From NCBI GenBank assembly GCA_023374025.1, contig SIJG01000032.1, positions 149,197 to 213,196 on the forward strand: a stretch of 64,000 bases of DNA. Reading direction: 5' to 3'. Below are positions 27,021-40,357 of the stretch, one piece after another (position 1 is the stretch's first letter; every line of letters starts with the position of its first letter). Under the pieces are notes generated by a model. The model was not told where the DNA came from. It saw only the letters and a list, made by a program, of their open reading frames with translations, and ran no database searches. The translations under genes were made by a program, and so were the position numbers. This DNA comes from Heterodera schachtii (Eukaryota; Nematoda; Chromadorea; Rhabditida; Heteroderidae).

Positions 27021-27311
27021 TGTTTTATTTTTATTATTATTATTCTTGAAATTATATATTTTATAAATCCATTAATGAGTTTTTTTTCATTTTTAATCGT
27101 AAACATATTATTTTATTCATTATTTCCGGAAATGTTTTTATTGCATTTCCTCCCATTAAAATTATAAAAGAGGATAACTTAAAAACATATAATTTATTAT
27201 TGAAAATCAAAAAATTCCAGGCTTTTTTCATAATATTGAGAGACAATGAAAACTGAGATATTTCCACAAATTTTTTATTTTTTATTTTGTTCTTATATTC
27301 TATTGACACAG

Positions 27312-30300
27312 CACCTCCCAAAAATGAATCAACTGAAAAAGAAGCAAGTTCATCAGGTTCAGCAGGTGATAATTATATGGAAAATTTTAATAATAAAAAA
27401 ATGATTTAATAAATTAATTAACTAAAAATCTCACCAATTATAAGCTAAATTTTGTGCTTTTAAATTACAATTTAAGGGCAAATTCACCCATTCAAAACTT
27501 AATCTGAATTGGATTTTATTAAAATAATCATTTCATATTTAGCCAAAGATTTTTAATACCACCTATAAATTAATCCAATTAAGGAACATACACAATAATT
27601 GATTATACGGTGGACCTTAAAAAACATTTGGCCAAAATTGAAAATGAAAAACTAATTCAAGAAGCAAAAGAATGGGCACAAGAGTTGGGACTTGTTGTTA
27701 TTCAAAGCGAATTTACAAAGGTTGACCAGGGTTTTAAGGTTATTAGCGATGAGGAAGTTGGACCATTTACGCTGTTTCCGTCGCCATTTCCGCGCAAATT
27801 TTTTGACCAAGCATACAACACTCAAACAGTAAAATTTTATATAAATAAAGTTAATTTGAATTTTCAAGTTGGCTTACAGAGGCATAATTTTATTAAATTG
27901 AGCTCAAAATCTAAAAGCATTTTTTTCATAGAAAATCTGTTAACAAATCGGGTAATAATTCCCAATTTTTCCCATGGCGTGATGCCACTCTCACACAGTT
28001 CATTTTTAAAAGTTTATTATTCTTTTTAGAGTTGAGTGTTTAATTTTTCGTTTTTTGTTCGAAAACTGAAAAAACCTAAAAGCTATAATTTTTTGGGGCC
28101 AAATTTTTAAAATTTCCCACTGCGCGCTTATCTGCTACGCAGGAAGCTCTTCTCTAATGTGCCGGGACGGCCTTGCTTCATCTTTTTAGTATATCTTTAT
28201 TTTTGGGGTACCAAATTTGGTCATTCCAACTGGGCTCCTCGATCCGCGAGCTGAAATTGAAAGAAATTAAGAAATAAACTGATAGATTTTTTAAATTTCA
28301 TTTTTAAATAAGCTTAATTAAATATTTGTTATTTCAGTCTGTTAATTTGTTGTATTTCCGTGTAATGCGCGATTATCAATTTTTGCGTGAAGTTTTTCAA
28401 GAAACAATTACACATAACCAAATGTTGGCAAAAGCTTTTGAAATTTTGGGTCAAGTTCACGCGGAAGGCATTAAACAACCGTTCACTTTGCTTTTTCAGC
28501 GAGCTGTAATTATTATAAAAATTAATATAAATAAATTATTTTCTAAGTTTATAAATAGAAATTTAAAAAATAATTCTAAATAAAGTAATATCTGAATAGA
28601 AATTTAAATAAGTAAAATCTAAGTAAATCACATTTCTTAATAAAAATTTAATTAAGTAAATATAAATAAATTATATTGCTATTATTTTGAATTGAGAAAT
28701 AAGCTTAGTGGCGAACAAGAATATTAAAACCATTTAGGATTATATGGTTTGTGAGAAGAACAGTGATGAAAATGAAGAAACAAAACTTTATCAATTAAAA
28801 CAGGTGACTAATTTTATTATTTTAAATAATTTTATTTTTAACAAATTTTTAAAATTAAGGTTGAAGTGAATGGTGCTTCAACCACAGGATTTGCCTTTTC
28901 TGATCTTACAACAAAGCTTCATAAAAATGTCCTTTCAAATTTGGGTTTGAATTTGGCAAACCATGTAGAAAGCGACACAATTTCATTGACTGTCGATGCA
29001 CTTTACCATGCTTGGTAAAAGTTTATTAATCAATTAATTAATTAGTTTTACAAAAAATTTTGAGGCAAAAATTTGCTGATACTAAAGCAATTGTGCTGAT
29101 AATTGTCAACAATATAAGGCCAAATTACTATGAATCGTGGATCATAAAGAAGAAATTGCATGATAAATATGCAATTAATTCGGTTGTATTAAGTTTATTC
29201 CAATGTGCCAAAATGTATGAAAATTACGTAATTATGAAAAAAACAATTACTTAATTTTTAGGCTAACGCTTAAAATCAAAGATTTTTCATTACGGTTAAA
29301 CAAGCAAATTGTTGTTGCTGTTGTGTTTAATCAGCAAACTATGCTCAGCAAAAATACAAATGAAATGAAAGCTCGACTGATCATTGAACGTTCCACAGCA
29401 ATCGTAAAAAAATTACATAAATAATTTCGAATATAATATTTTATTTTTTATTTTTTTCAGAAAGCACCATCGCTTATTGCAGTATTGGCATATTCAAAGA
29501 AAGTCCAACAGGTCATCATCATAAAACTATTTTGGGATATAGTATGGTCACCTCCGCCCATAAAAAAATAAACAAATTATTTTATCAATAATTCAACAAA
29601 TGACAATAAAAATGCATTTTGAGCCAGTTTAATATTAAATTTAAACTCATTTCCGCAATTGGATACCTATTTTCATGCTTACTCAGCTCCACGAATACGA
29701 ATCGATTAGTAATATAATTTGTTCCATTTTTTGTGTTGGGATTGACTATAGTTATGCCTTATTTTGTATTAGCCACTAATAAATTATTAAAGGGCTATTA
29801 ACTTTTCGTAATTAACCACTAATAAATTATTAGGCTCTCGCCCAGCCTGGCATGGTTGAACGTTTTTTCCCTAATCCTGAAGAAGCGCCACTAATTAAAG
29901 CTATCCGAGACACTGAAGCGAAAATGTGGACCATCGAACGGGACAATGATAAATTTGCTGAAATGATGAAAGTAAAAATTTCGAATTTAAATAAATTTAC
30001 AAAAAATATATAAATTTAAATAAGAATAAAAATAATCCAAAAATTATTGGGCAAATTTTGTAAAAATAAATATTTAATGTTTAATTTTTAAGAAAATTGA
30101 AAATCAACCAAACAATTTTGTGTTAAAGAGAATTGAATCTACATTGCAAGACTCTGATACGAAGAAAATTTATTTTGGTGAAGAAATTATAGAAAATCTG
30201 GCAATTATGGATGAGGAAGAACGTTGGGCATTTATTTTGATGGAAAAATTACAGCCAATGTCCGTGAAGGTAAAATTTGGTAAACCCAGCAAAAATATTA

Positions 30301-30879
30301 TAAAATAATTTTTTAAATATATCATTATGATCAGTAAATATATTTTTCTTGAATTTATATCATGAGAGACATTTTTCAATGGAAAATTTGAGGGTTTAAA
30401 AAATTCTTTTCAATTTTTGCTGTTATATATTAAAACTACTGATATGAAAATTAAATAAATTTTCGTAATTTAAAAAAAAAAAAATTTTTTTTAATGTTTT
30501 TTTATAATTAAACGTTTACTTATTCAATGATTTGATAAAACTTTCTGTTGGTGAATTTTTTTATTATCCTTTATTCGGTTTGACCAAGAACAATATTTAA
30601 TAAAAAATTTTGTAAAAAATAAATTTAAATTATTATTTTTAGAATCACATTGTTTGGTCAGAGAGCAAGAGCAAAGAAGAAAGCAGTGGCGGAGACTTTT
30701 TTGAGGAAGTGACCCCGGAATTGGGCATTTTTGGCACATTGTTCGGCAATATTGCCAACGGGGAAGTGGAGCGCAATGCCCAACTGGGCCATTGGCTGAA
30801 GACCAAAATGGCCAACGACAATGAGGGTGGCATAGCAACTGGTCACAGTGCGTACGATTCGGCATTTCTGGTGGACTAA
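27312..30879 (+). CDS. Divergent glutathione synthetase-like protein (copy C)
   Basis: Third family member, same strand as copy A. Exons supported by phase and alignment to copy A: 27584-27838, 28338-28505, 28738-28803, 28860-29014, 29065-29214, 29262-29403, 29461-29511, 29834-29971, 30093-30269, 30643-30879. A preceding exon 27312-27365 (PPKNESTEKEASSSGSAG) joins in phase; the 5' end is not resolved. Immediately upstream an in-frame hydrophobic run (NFLFFILFLYSIDTA) could be part of a signal peptide but I find no in-frame ATG. The synthetase landmarks are eroded: TRPGM is AQPGM (the binding Arg replaced), the glycine-rich ATP loop after VLK is absent (KRIESTLQDSDTKK), and the substrate loop reads KTKMANDNEGG. 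EVNG and ELGIFG remain. The intron between HLN and SDLAEF of copy A is lacking. A non-catalytic role, probably effector-like, is inferred. Confidence 0.8.
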
Positions 30880-33434
30880 TTATGAAAGAAAACAAAAATT
30901 GAGGACAAAAGAGAAAATTATGAAAATGTATAAATATTTATTTATTTTTTATATTCATAATGGAGAATATTTTACTTTTCGTTTATCATTATATCATTTA
31001 TTAATTCATAAACTCGATCGATTAATTATGTAAGATGCTAGGATGGCCTGGCAAAAAAATCATACTGATAGTTTAGACTTAGCAAGATATCCGTGATCTA
31101 AAAAGATAAGAAAAAAATTAATTTATCACTATTTAAGATTAATACCTGTGAAGAATCCAAGCGTTTACTATGTTTTTGTATGTTTCGCTTATCAATATTC
31201 ATCATTAAGTGAAAATTTTTAAATCATTTGATTTATTGGAGCAAAACTTTGAAATTCAATCATCACTTCCTCAACGGCCATATAAATTTTACCCTTATAT
31301 AAAAAAAAACAAAATTATTTGTACTATCTGGAGAAATAATTAATTGAAAATTTTCTCAAAAACAAATTTTATCCGGATTTGGAGAGAAATTTCGACACAA
31401 AGCCCAGCAGCAGAGCAACAGCTCACTTCACCTAATTAAGCGCCACTTTTGCAAACAATTTTGTACCAAATTATTCTGTTTTCAAACGAACCACAGCAGC
31501 GCAGCATGACTCACCACCATTTATTGTCGTCTTTTTCGTCGTCGTTGTCCGGACGGAGTTCCGCAAAACCATCATCGACCCTAATTTGTTTGCGCATCCC
31601 ATCCATCATTTACACGCCGCTCTCACACACACTCACAAATTGCGCATCGCATTTTAATGACCGTCGGCTGTCTATCCATCCAAACCTAAAATAAAAATAA
31701 CTAAATTATTTTTTGACTCAATTAAATGAAAAAATATAATACTTATTGGCTGACGGTGTGTAGCGGTGATCAGAATGAGTATGTGTTATGTATTGGCTGG
31801 GCAATAAGTGTGCGATAGTCGTCAATTGACGGTAGTCAAAGATAAAGACGACCTAATTAATTAATAATTAATTGTGTCCCACTTGTCAATTCTGCTGGTC
31901 AGAGCGAACTTGCAATTCCCAGTCATCTTCGTTTTTATCGCTTAATGAATTTGGTTATTATTATGTATTTAGCTTAACCCAATAATACTGGAGATAAAAA
32001 TTTAATAATTTTTTTATAGTTTTTTTTTTATAAATTATCTTATGAGATACAATATAGTTATTTTCGGTTAATGACATGTGATAATGAATTCAGTGATTAA
32101 TTACTCATTGGTTGAATTTTTTATTGCTTTATTATTCGCCAAACAGTCTGTTAGTAATTTGTCTAATTAGTTTCAATTAAATGAAAATTGAATCAAAATA
32201 ATATATTTAGGTACAGAAATAATAATTATTATTTTTTTCATTAAAATTCTTTTAGGGTTTTCTTTGTTTGTATAACAGCCTATCTTAAAATTGATTTTTG
32301 CCTCACTTTTTTATCGAAGGAAATACCTTTACTTTTTAAATTTTTTTTATAATTGAGATGGTTTGTTTGATCACTTTTTGTCACAAATAAAATTAAACAA
32401 TTTATTTTTTAATCCTTTGTATCATTTTAATTATATTTTTCTTCACTCTTTACTAGCGATTTAAAATTTAAATATCATTCGCTCGTTTTAATAATTTTAC
32501 GGCCAACGTTCTGCCACAAATTGGCCAATTAATAAAAAATATATATATTAAATGATGTTCCAATAAAAAATCCAATTAACCAAAACAAACATAGTTTAAA
32601 TTCTTCCCAAATTCCAAAGAAAGAAAAATTTTTGGGCTCCCAAACGACGTGACGGAGGACGGCGGGAGAGAAATGAGTCATCATCATCAGTGTGATCATC
32701 CCCGTGGTCCACCTGCTGTTGACGGTGTTTACGCTGTTCGCCAAACATTTTCATCGCCGACGTCGTCCTTCCGTCAAGGACACAAAAGCAAGGGCACAAT
32801 CACATCAAAAAATGATGAATCTAATAATGATGATAATGATGATGAACCACCACCAGCAGCATTAAATTCGACGACAGAAAATAATCATTTTCATTTTGTA
32901 AAAAATTTGTCCGCTTCCGATCAGCCATTGTTGTCGCTGATCAGCAGCACCAACTAGCAGCAGCGGAGCGGAAGAAGCAGCAGCAGCTGGGGAACAACAG
33001 CTGGAGAGAAGGTGAAGAACCTTGGGGAAGGTCACCGAATTTGTTTTGTTGAAATTTTAATTGAATTTAATTAGGATGAAAAAATGTTGAAAATTTAATT
33101 GATTTGGGCATTGACCATTTGTGTAGGGGATTTACAGTTTTTTTATATTATAATTTTCTTAAACATATATAATTATTAAAAGTTTATCGAATTAAAAAAT
33201 AATACCTTATTTTTAAAATACATGAATATATAGATATAACAAATTGTTTTATTTTTAATTTATATAAAAAAAATTTTTATTACATGAATCTTTAAAATAC
33301 ATTAAATTATTAAATTTATAAAGAATTTAAATTTAATTATTCATTAATTATTTTAGATTTAAATTCAGTAACGAGAATTTTATTAATTTTCTGTAATTTA
33401 TTCATTTAGCTCAATTTTTTGGTCACGTCGTTCG
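30880..33434. other. Intergenic with two less AT-rich islands
   Basis: Around 31380-31690 and 32640-33010 base composition rises in GC and carries trinucleotide-like runs (gtcgtc, cagcagcag). An ORF at 32649-32957 (102 codons) is low-complexity and shows no domain. The second island lies 430 bp before the metalloproteinase ATG, so promoter or 5' UTR function is possible. No exon is supported. Confidence 0.4.
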
Positions 33435-36400
33435 ATGCTCACCGCAATTTTTATTACGCTTACATTGCTTATTGGCACAGTTTCTTTAGTCAACTCTTTT
33501 TCTAGTGAAAATAGTGGTGAAGATAGTGACATATTGGGAGATGACGGCATTTCACAAATATTTTCGGACGACGATGCCAAAGTAATTAATTAATAAAAAT
33601 CTATTTCAAAATAAAAAATAAACAGTGCAATAATAACGGTAAAATCCATTAAATAACGAAGATACAAATTCTCAAAAACCTAACATACTTTCTATAAACC
33701 TTAGATATATAAAAATGCAAAGATAAAATATTTTTAAAATAAAATTGTCAAAAATATAGAAAAAACAGTTGGATTTAAAACATATATCTTTCTAGAAAGT
33801 AAGTTAAACTTTTTTTACAATATATTTAACTAAAACGAAGATAATTTCGTGTATTCAAAATATTTTATTTATTCCTATATAAATATATTTTTTAGCATTT
33901 AAGAAATTATTTTGTCATGGATTTTCAATTTGTTTTAATCCATCAATTCCAGGGATATCTTAATCGTTATGGTTACATTGACAATATTCTGTCGTCCCAA
34001 GGTCGTCATCATCCTCATCATCATTAAATAAATAATTAAAATTTTTTAAAATAAAGAACAAAATGCTGATGCCGAACCACGAGCTTATGCCCAACAACAG
34101 CAACAGCAAAGCAAATCCGGCGAATTAGTTGGCGAATTGACATTGGATTCAATCCGATCGGCTGTCAGGAAGTTCCAAGAGTTTGCCGGTTTGCCGACAA
34201 CCGGCGATTTGGATAATCAGACAAAACAAAAGATGGCAAAGCCACGTTGTGGCATTCAAGATGTGCAAATGTTGACCAGTGGGAGTCAGTTTTTGATTTG
34301 TTATTATATAATCTCATAAAAATTATTCATGAAATATGTTTTTATATTTAGTGAAAAAAATATTTAAAATGATTAATCTGTTTAAAATTTGTCAAACTAA
34401 CAATATTAATTAATTAGTTAGAAAACATTTCTGTTTAAAAATTTATTTCCCATATTAATTAGGGATTTAAAAATCATTTTTTATAAATATCTTAAACCGA
34501 AAATGCGGATTTAATTTTGTTAAAAACCTAAACCTTTATTTAAAAATCATTTACTATTAAATCAATTAGGGGGCTTTTACCAAAATTAATAAATATTTAC
34601 AAAAATTTAATTATTATTTTTTCTGAAGGTTATGTGATGAAATGGCGCAAGAGACGCGTAACCTTTCAACTTATGCAGTCAACCAATGACATTCCTGAAC
34701 GCATGCAAAAGTTAGTAAAAATTTTTGAAATTTCAAAAAAAAAATCTATTTCTTTAGACAGGCCATCCAAATGGCATTTGACACTTGGTCAAAGATTGTG
34801 CCATTGGATTTTAGCGAAGCAAGCAGATATGATACACCGGATGTGAAGGTGTTGTTCGCCCGGAGAAACCATGGCGACCCTTGGCCATTCGATGGCCGAG
34901 GTAAATTTTAAAAAATTAAATTTAATTACCCTAAAACGGGTGCTTATAAATAAGGACAAATGTCAAAAAAAAAGTCTCCAAATTTAAACAGATTTATGCC
35001 ATTCTTTTTAAGGTGGCGTTCTTGCGCATGCAACCTTTCCTCAAGATGGCAAACTCCATTTTGATGATGACGAGAACTGGGTTTTCATGGATGGAAAAAA
35101 AATTGGAAAGTAAAAAATTTTAAAAATCTATATACATATTGCCAATATTTTTTTAATTTTTAGCCATCGCTTTACGGATTTGTATTGGGTAGCGCTGCAC
35201 GAAATTGGCCATGTGTTGGGCTTGTCCCATTCGAACATTGAAACTGCTATTATGGCCCCATTCTATCAAGTAAAACTACTAAATGGATTTTTAATTAATT
35301 TTATTTAATTATTTTTTAAGGATCCACGAGATTTGGTCGATTGGCGTGGCAATTACAAAAGGCCAGAGCTGACTCAGGATGATGTCCGCGCAGCACAACA
35401 AATTTACGGTAAATTTCTGTCCAAATAAAAGTTTGAAAATTATTTTTTCTTGGATTTCCTAAATGGGAGCAGTTATCTTTCAACGTGCTAAATTTAAAAA
35501 AAATTTAAATTCTCTAAATTCTTTCAAGTTTTTTCTAATAAAAAATATTAAGCTTTTTTTTAATTCATAATTTTCAAAGAAATGTTTTAAAAATCAATTT
35601 TAAAAAAAGATATTTTGATTTTTTTACAACAAAAAAATCTCTAAGGAATTTAGAAAACAAAAGATGTTTAAAAAAAGTAAGATTTATTCATGGAAAGGCA
35701 GAAGGTATGGGAGAACCTAATGCAGCTCTCCTTTTTAGAAAGTTAAAAAAATAAAATAATTTTTAAATAAATTTTTATTTTCTTAGGATTTCATGGATTT
35801 GTTAATTGGATCATTAGACATTGACACATTGTATAAATTTAGGCAAACGATATGGTCGATTGGACACTTCCACAACTGATCGGTCTCGTGGTACTCCTCC
35901 AACTGGCGCTGGTGGAGGAGGGCGCCGAAAAAGCAGTGGCACATACGACGATCGGCAGGGAGGCTTTTGGACACGGTTCAGCAAATTGTTCTCAACGGAA
36001 GATGAAGATAACAATGATAATAACCATGGTCGGTAATTGTTTTGTAATTAGTAGGAGTGGTGTCTTTTTTAATTGGGGGAAAAATCCTAAAATATTGTTT
36101 AAATATGAGTGGCAAAAAATGCATCAGAATATTCGAAAGGATGATTAATTAAAATTAGTTTAAAAAATATTTAATTCACTGCAAATTGACTTTACAATAT
36201 TTAAAAAACATCAGTAGGGGGTAATTTTCGTTTTTAAAGCATTGGTGTTAAGGAAATTCTCAAAACGCCAAATAGTGACGAAATTTTATATATATTTTTA
36301 TTTTTTGGCATTTCCGGAGGGTATTACTCTCACTGAAAAAAGTTTTAAGATTAACATTTGTATTTAAACTTTATTTTTTCTCTAGTCAAAATTGTTGAAT

Positions 36401-36698
36401 AATATTAATTTTTAGTGCTCAATTTTTTCCACAAATTAATATATGCTATACGGTATGGACCGTAATCTGATTTTGTCTAATCAAATTTTTTGCATATTAT
36501 TAACCTTCTCCAGGAAACAATGGCCGAAGTCATGCAAGACGGGATCATCATCATCACCAGCATCGTCATAACTATGAAAAGGAGGAATATGAAGAGATGG
36601 AGAATTTCGCAACAACAAAACATTTTGCCAAACTGCAATTGGCACTTTTATTATTGGCAACATTTATTAGCATAATCAGTGCCAGATTATTATTTTAA
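33435..36698 (+). CDS. Matrix metalloproteinase, membrane-anchored, no hemopexin
   Basis: Secreted zinc endopeptidase of the matrixin family (M10A). Exons: 33435-33581, 33953-34001, 34057-34284, 34629-34710, 34758-34900, 35013-35109, 35164-35269, 35321-35408, 35843-36028, 36514-36698; 436 residues. In order: signal peptide ([17 protein letters not shown]), propeptide with peptidoglycan-binding-like helix region, cysteine switch KPRCGIQD (Cys about 130), furin-type RKRR (148-151), catalytic domain with structural zinc/calcium loop ([27 protein letters not shown]), active site [11 protein letters not shown] (212-222) and Met-turn IMAP (229-232). A Gly/Arg/Ser-rich stalk and a His-rich stretch follow instead of a hemopexin domain, and the last 25 residues are hydrophobic ([19 protein letters not shown]), which suggests a GPI or membrane anchor as in the nematode ZMP group. 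It likely remodels matrix or processes surface proteins. All key residues are present. Confidence 0.92.
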
Positions 36699-37434
36699 TA
36701 TATAAATTGACTACTGTAGGTCTGATTCGGCTTTGTAAATAGTTTAAATTAGTGGGATTTTCGCGTAAAAAAATGAAAGTCGAGCCAAAAGCCAAAAAGG
36801 GGTAAGGCAACTATGTATAAATATAAAAATTAGTTTTATTTATTTTTACCAATTTAGACTAATTAAATTTGTTTAAAATTTGGTTTATTTTCCTATTAAA
36901 TTGAATGGAACTAGTTGTGCATTTTTGAGAAAAAATGCCTATTCTGGACAATTTTTGGCATTTTTCATACCATTTTTAGCACATGGTTTTGCACATGGTG
37001 CTTAGCTTATATTTTGAGGTTCTTTAGCATATATAAACCAATAATTATTTATTAAAAACAGGAATTAATTATGGTTGAGAAAATTTTGGAATTTCATCAA
37101 TTCGAAAAAGGAATTTTGGGTTCTACTCCCTTTCATCCCATTAAAATTAAAACTTGCGCAAATTTTTGTTTATGTGGCCTGCCTTGGTACAGGATTGCCA
37201 AAGTTGACGAAATCTTTTTGGAATTTTGTAATCTAAGTATAGCCGCTTTTTCTGTATTATAACACTTTTTGATACAACATTTCCTAAATGAAATTCATAG
37301 ATTTCAATAATGAGTTTAAATTTAACAAAAAATAAAAAATCGAAAATTACAAAAATATTTAGTTGTAAATAATGAGAAAACAAATACAATGACAAAACTG
37401 TTATACATACACTTAAAAAAGGAGAATATTTTTT
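36699..37434. other. Spacer between convergent genes, no gene seen
   Basis: The metalloproteinase (+) and the receptor (-) end towards this stretch, so it should contain both 3' ends. The ORF at 37071-37262 is not supported by homology. Confidence 0.5.
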
Positions 37435-38796
37435 TTATCTAAGATTGCGATGATATCCAGCGGTTAGGGCAAATGTGCTCCCATTTTGCTGTGGAGAAAC
37501 TTGAATCACATTTAAATTTCGATTTTGTTTAAATATTGTTGGAAATTCATCCCGAAATGCTTGTCGATATTCCATGCTAAAATAAAATAAAATAATAATT
37601 TAAATTATTTTTATTTTAATTTGCCTGGTAAAATATAAAATGATTCCATTTGATGCGGCGCTAATGTTCAACAGCATTGAAGTGATCACTTGCACAAACC
37701 AAGCAGTGATCGGAGAAGGAATGGAAGATCTGATCAGAGCAATAAAACTCTGACAGATCAAATAGCCTCCAATATTCACTGTGACAATACAACAAAGTGC
37801 ACGAAAAACACGGTGATTGATCGAATTGGCCGAGGGCAAACCTTAATTAGGAGTCAATTAAATTTTGGGATTTAAATTTTGAATTCATTACCAATCGATT
37901 GAATTTTGATCACAATTCCGACAAGCAAATAAATAAGACAAGTCATTATTAAGACGAACAAAAGAATAATGCCACTGAAGAAAGATGGAAACTAAAATAA
38001 TTAAATAAATTAATCAATTAATTTTTAATTGAGTACCATGAAAAAGTCAACGATACAACCGGTGATCATCAGATCACCAGGTATTTGTGGATCAAAAAGC
38101 GTGCTAATACACAAAAAGCAGCTATACACAGCTGTAATCAATGTTATCATCGTCAAATGAAGTCGGACTTTGACATTTGTTTTGTCTACAAATAAAATTT
38201 TGATTAATTATTTCAAGATAATTTCCATACATTTCCCCAAAAATTAAAACGATCAGTCGGTCAACGCCGATGAAAAACATTGCCGGAGTAATTCCACCTA
38301 AAAATTTGTATATTTGTAGAAAAACAAAAAAATTTTAAACATATTTACATACAAAGCCCAAGCAGTGGGATGAAATAATCTTTGCCGCCAAATGATACTC
38401 AATTAAATTCTGGCCGGAAAATGCGGTATAAACAAACAGAAAATGGCCAAATTGGTGAAGAATTTCCAAAAAGGAACACAGTGCTAAAAGGTAATTAACG
38501 GTGCCATTGAGTTTTCTAAAGATTATAAACAAGGTAATTATTAATTGGTGGTGCCATTGAGTGACTCAAAAACACAAAAAAAAAAAAACATTTAATTACT
38601 TTGTCCTGATGGTCACTAAAATGGCAGCAAAATTGAGAACAATTCCCAGGATTGCGATGATGCCCATCATGGAAGCGCAGCTGATCAATTTCCAGCTAGG
38701 AGATTCATTTTTGAATGCCAAAAAGAACTGAATCAAAAGACATAATTAATAGTTTATTAATTTGTTAATTACCGTTATGTTGTTGGAATCAGTCAT
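37435..38796 (-). CDS. SRSX-like nematode GPCR, one phase break
   Basis: Seven-transmembrane receptor of the rhodopsin-like SRSX type (putative chemo- or peptide receptor). Exons, reverse strand: 38796-38773, 38727-38600, 38515-38349, 38297-38231, 38185-38037, 37991-37892, 37841-37625, 37576-37435; about 330 residues. Visible: short N-terminus MTDSNNIT, TM1 (MMGIIAILGIVLNFAAILV), TM2 (NYLLALCSFLEIL), the DRL motif after TM3 (FFIGVDRLIVLIF), later helices, and the classic NGIILYFTSMEYRQAF at the TM7 end. That last motif spans an intron with a GC donor (37577-37624). Junction 4/5 is off by one base with every donor I tried, so there is either a 1-base indel near 38235-38250 (TTTTAATTTTTGGGG context), an unusual splice, or early decay. 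Confidence 0.75.
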
Positions 38797-40357
38797 AATT
38801 CATACGATCGAAAAGTTGCTTCTTTTTGTGGAAACTAAAGTTCAACGATATGATAGAAAAGATAAGAACGTCAATGTTTTTGAACTGTTAATGAGGTGCT
38901 TGACTCTAATGGAAACTGTGGCGTCAAAAAATTTAGTAAATATCGAAAATGTACCCAGACAAAATTTTACCACTATTCACTTGTTAATTGTATCAAATTC
39001 CCTCTCTTTTTTTTATAATTCTTAAAACTAACTGTTAATGAGCTGTTTGGTGTTTGACAAAAAAAGTTATTCACTCGTTATTTTGTATCCAATTATAATC
39101 TTTTTTTTTAGTTGTATTGGGATAAAACCCGCAGGGCTTACATTCTTCCTTGGATGGCAAGGACGTCCTTGAAATTGGACCCTCTCACTTGAAAATTTAA
39201 AAATTTCCTTGATGCATTAAAAATGTTTTTTGGAAAAAACGCGTCGCAAAAAAAAGAGCATATGCGGTCAGTTTCGGCAAGTACAGTATCTCTTTGTGTT
39301 CAAATAACTTTTAATTATTTCAAATGTTTGTTGCCCCGCAAAATTACAAAAGCAAAACTAATTAATTGGCAAAATTTAAAATTTTTTAAAATTTTTTTTA
39401 TATAATCCATATTTATTTAAAGAAATCATTTAACATCATTTTAATGTTTTTGATTTGCCCACCTTCGTAGTAAATAAGATTGGTTTAATTTTTGCCCTGG
39501 TCTATGAGCATCTTAATAGCCTTACTTAATTATGAAGCAACTTTAATTAATACCGAATCGACTACATCGGTGTATACAAAGACCAACGTGAATGAACTAA
39601 GAGTTTTTTCTCTGAAGGTGGGACATCGTACTGATTAGGAACGCCGATTCTTTTTAAATTGCATTTTCGCGAAAATGCCCTTTTTGTATTTTTGGCTAAA
39701 CGTCGTCCACTTTTGCACTTTTCGAGAAGTGCCTTTTTTGTGACGCCATCATTTTTGCACTTTTCGCGAAACGACCTAGCACCACAGAGAGCCCAAGGGC
39801 AAATTTTTGGAGTCATTTTTGGCATAAATTTCAATTTTTTAGATAAAATATACAAAATGCAAAATATGAAAAGTGAGGGAAGCAAAAAAAATAAAAAAAA
39901 TAATAATCATTATGAACGATACCGAACATCATGTAAATATTAGCGTCAACTTTAAATTTTCTCTTTTTTATGAATTACTGAATTAATTGCTTTAGAAAAG
40001 GTTTTAATTTTTGACTAATGTCAATATATATATATTTTTAAATAATTATCTTCATTTCCTTTCTCATTCAACTCATTTTTAGCAAAATTTCCAACAAAAA
40101 TTTACAAATAATAAGCATATATATTTACGTGTAAATATTAACAAATCGATTAGCTAAGCTATAGGATTGCGTTTTTAACATTCAATGTTCATTTCGTAAT
40201 AAAATATTACATTCATTTTTATACAAATTGTAATAATTTTGAAACATATAAATTCGTTGGATAATTATTTTTTTCGTGATCATTAATTTCCCACCACCAG
40301 ATGTCCCTATCCTAATAGTTTAATGATTATTTAAAATACATATTTCATTCCCCTCAG
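38797..40357. other. Intergenic, one palindromic repeat piece
   Basis: No exon supported. The ORF at 38762-39025 runs over the receptor's first exon on the opposite strand and looks random. 39655-39790 contains hairpin-rich sequence listed separately. Confidence 0.45.
39655..39790. repeat. Hairpin-rich foldback fragment
   Basis: Contains the perfect palindrome gcattttcgcgaaaatgc (39661-39678) and tandem 'ttttgcacttttcg-gaagtgcc' words, and ends 'cgacctagcacca', the same terminus as the foldback at 42497-42900 (tcgacctagcacc). It looks like one arm of a related element. Confidence 0.55.

Noticed and set aside
32649..32957. 102-codon ORF upstream of the metalloproteinase
   Set aside because: Low-complexity composition (His, Asp, Asn, Pro runs), no domain and no phased splice to the next gene; more likely 5' flanking sequence.
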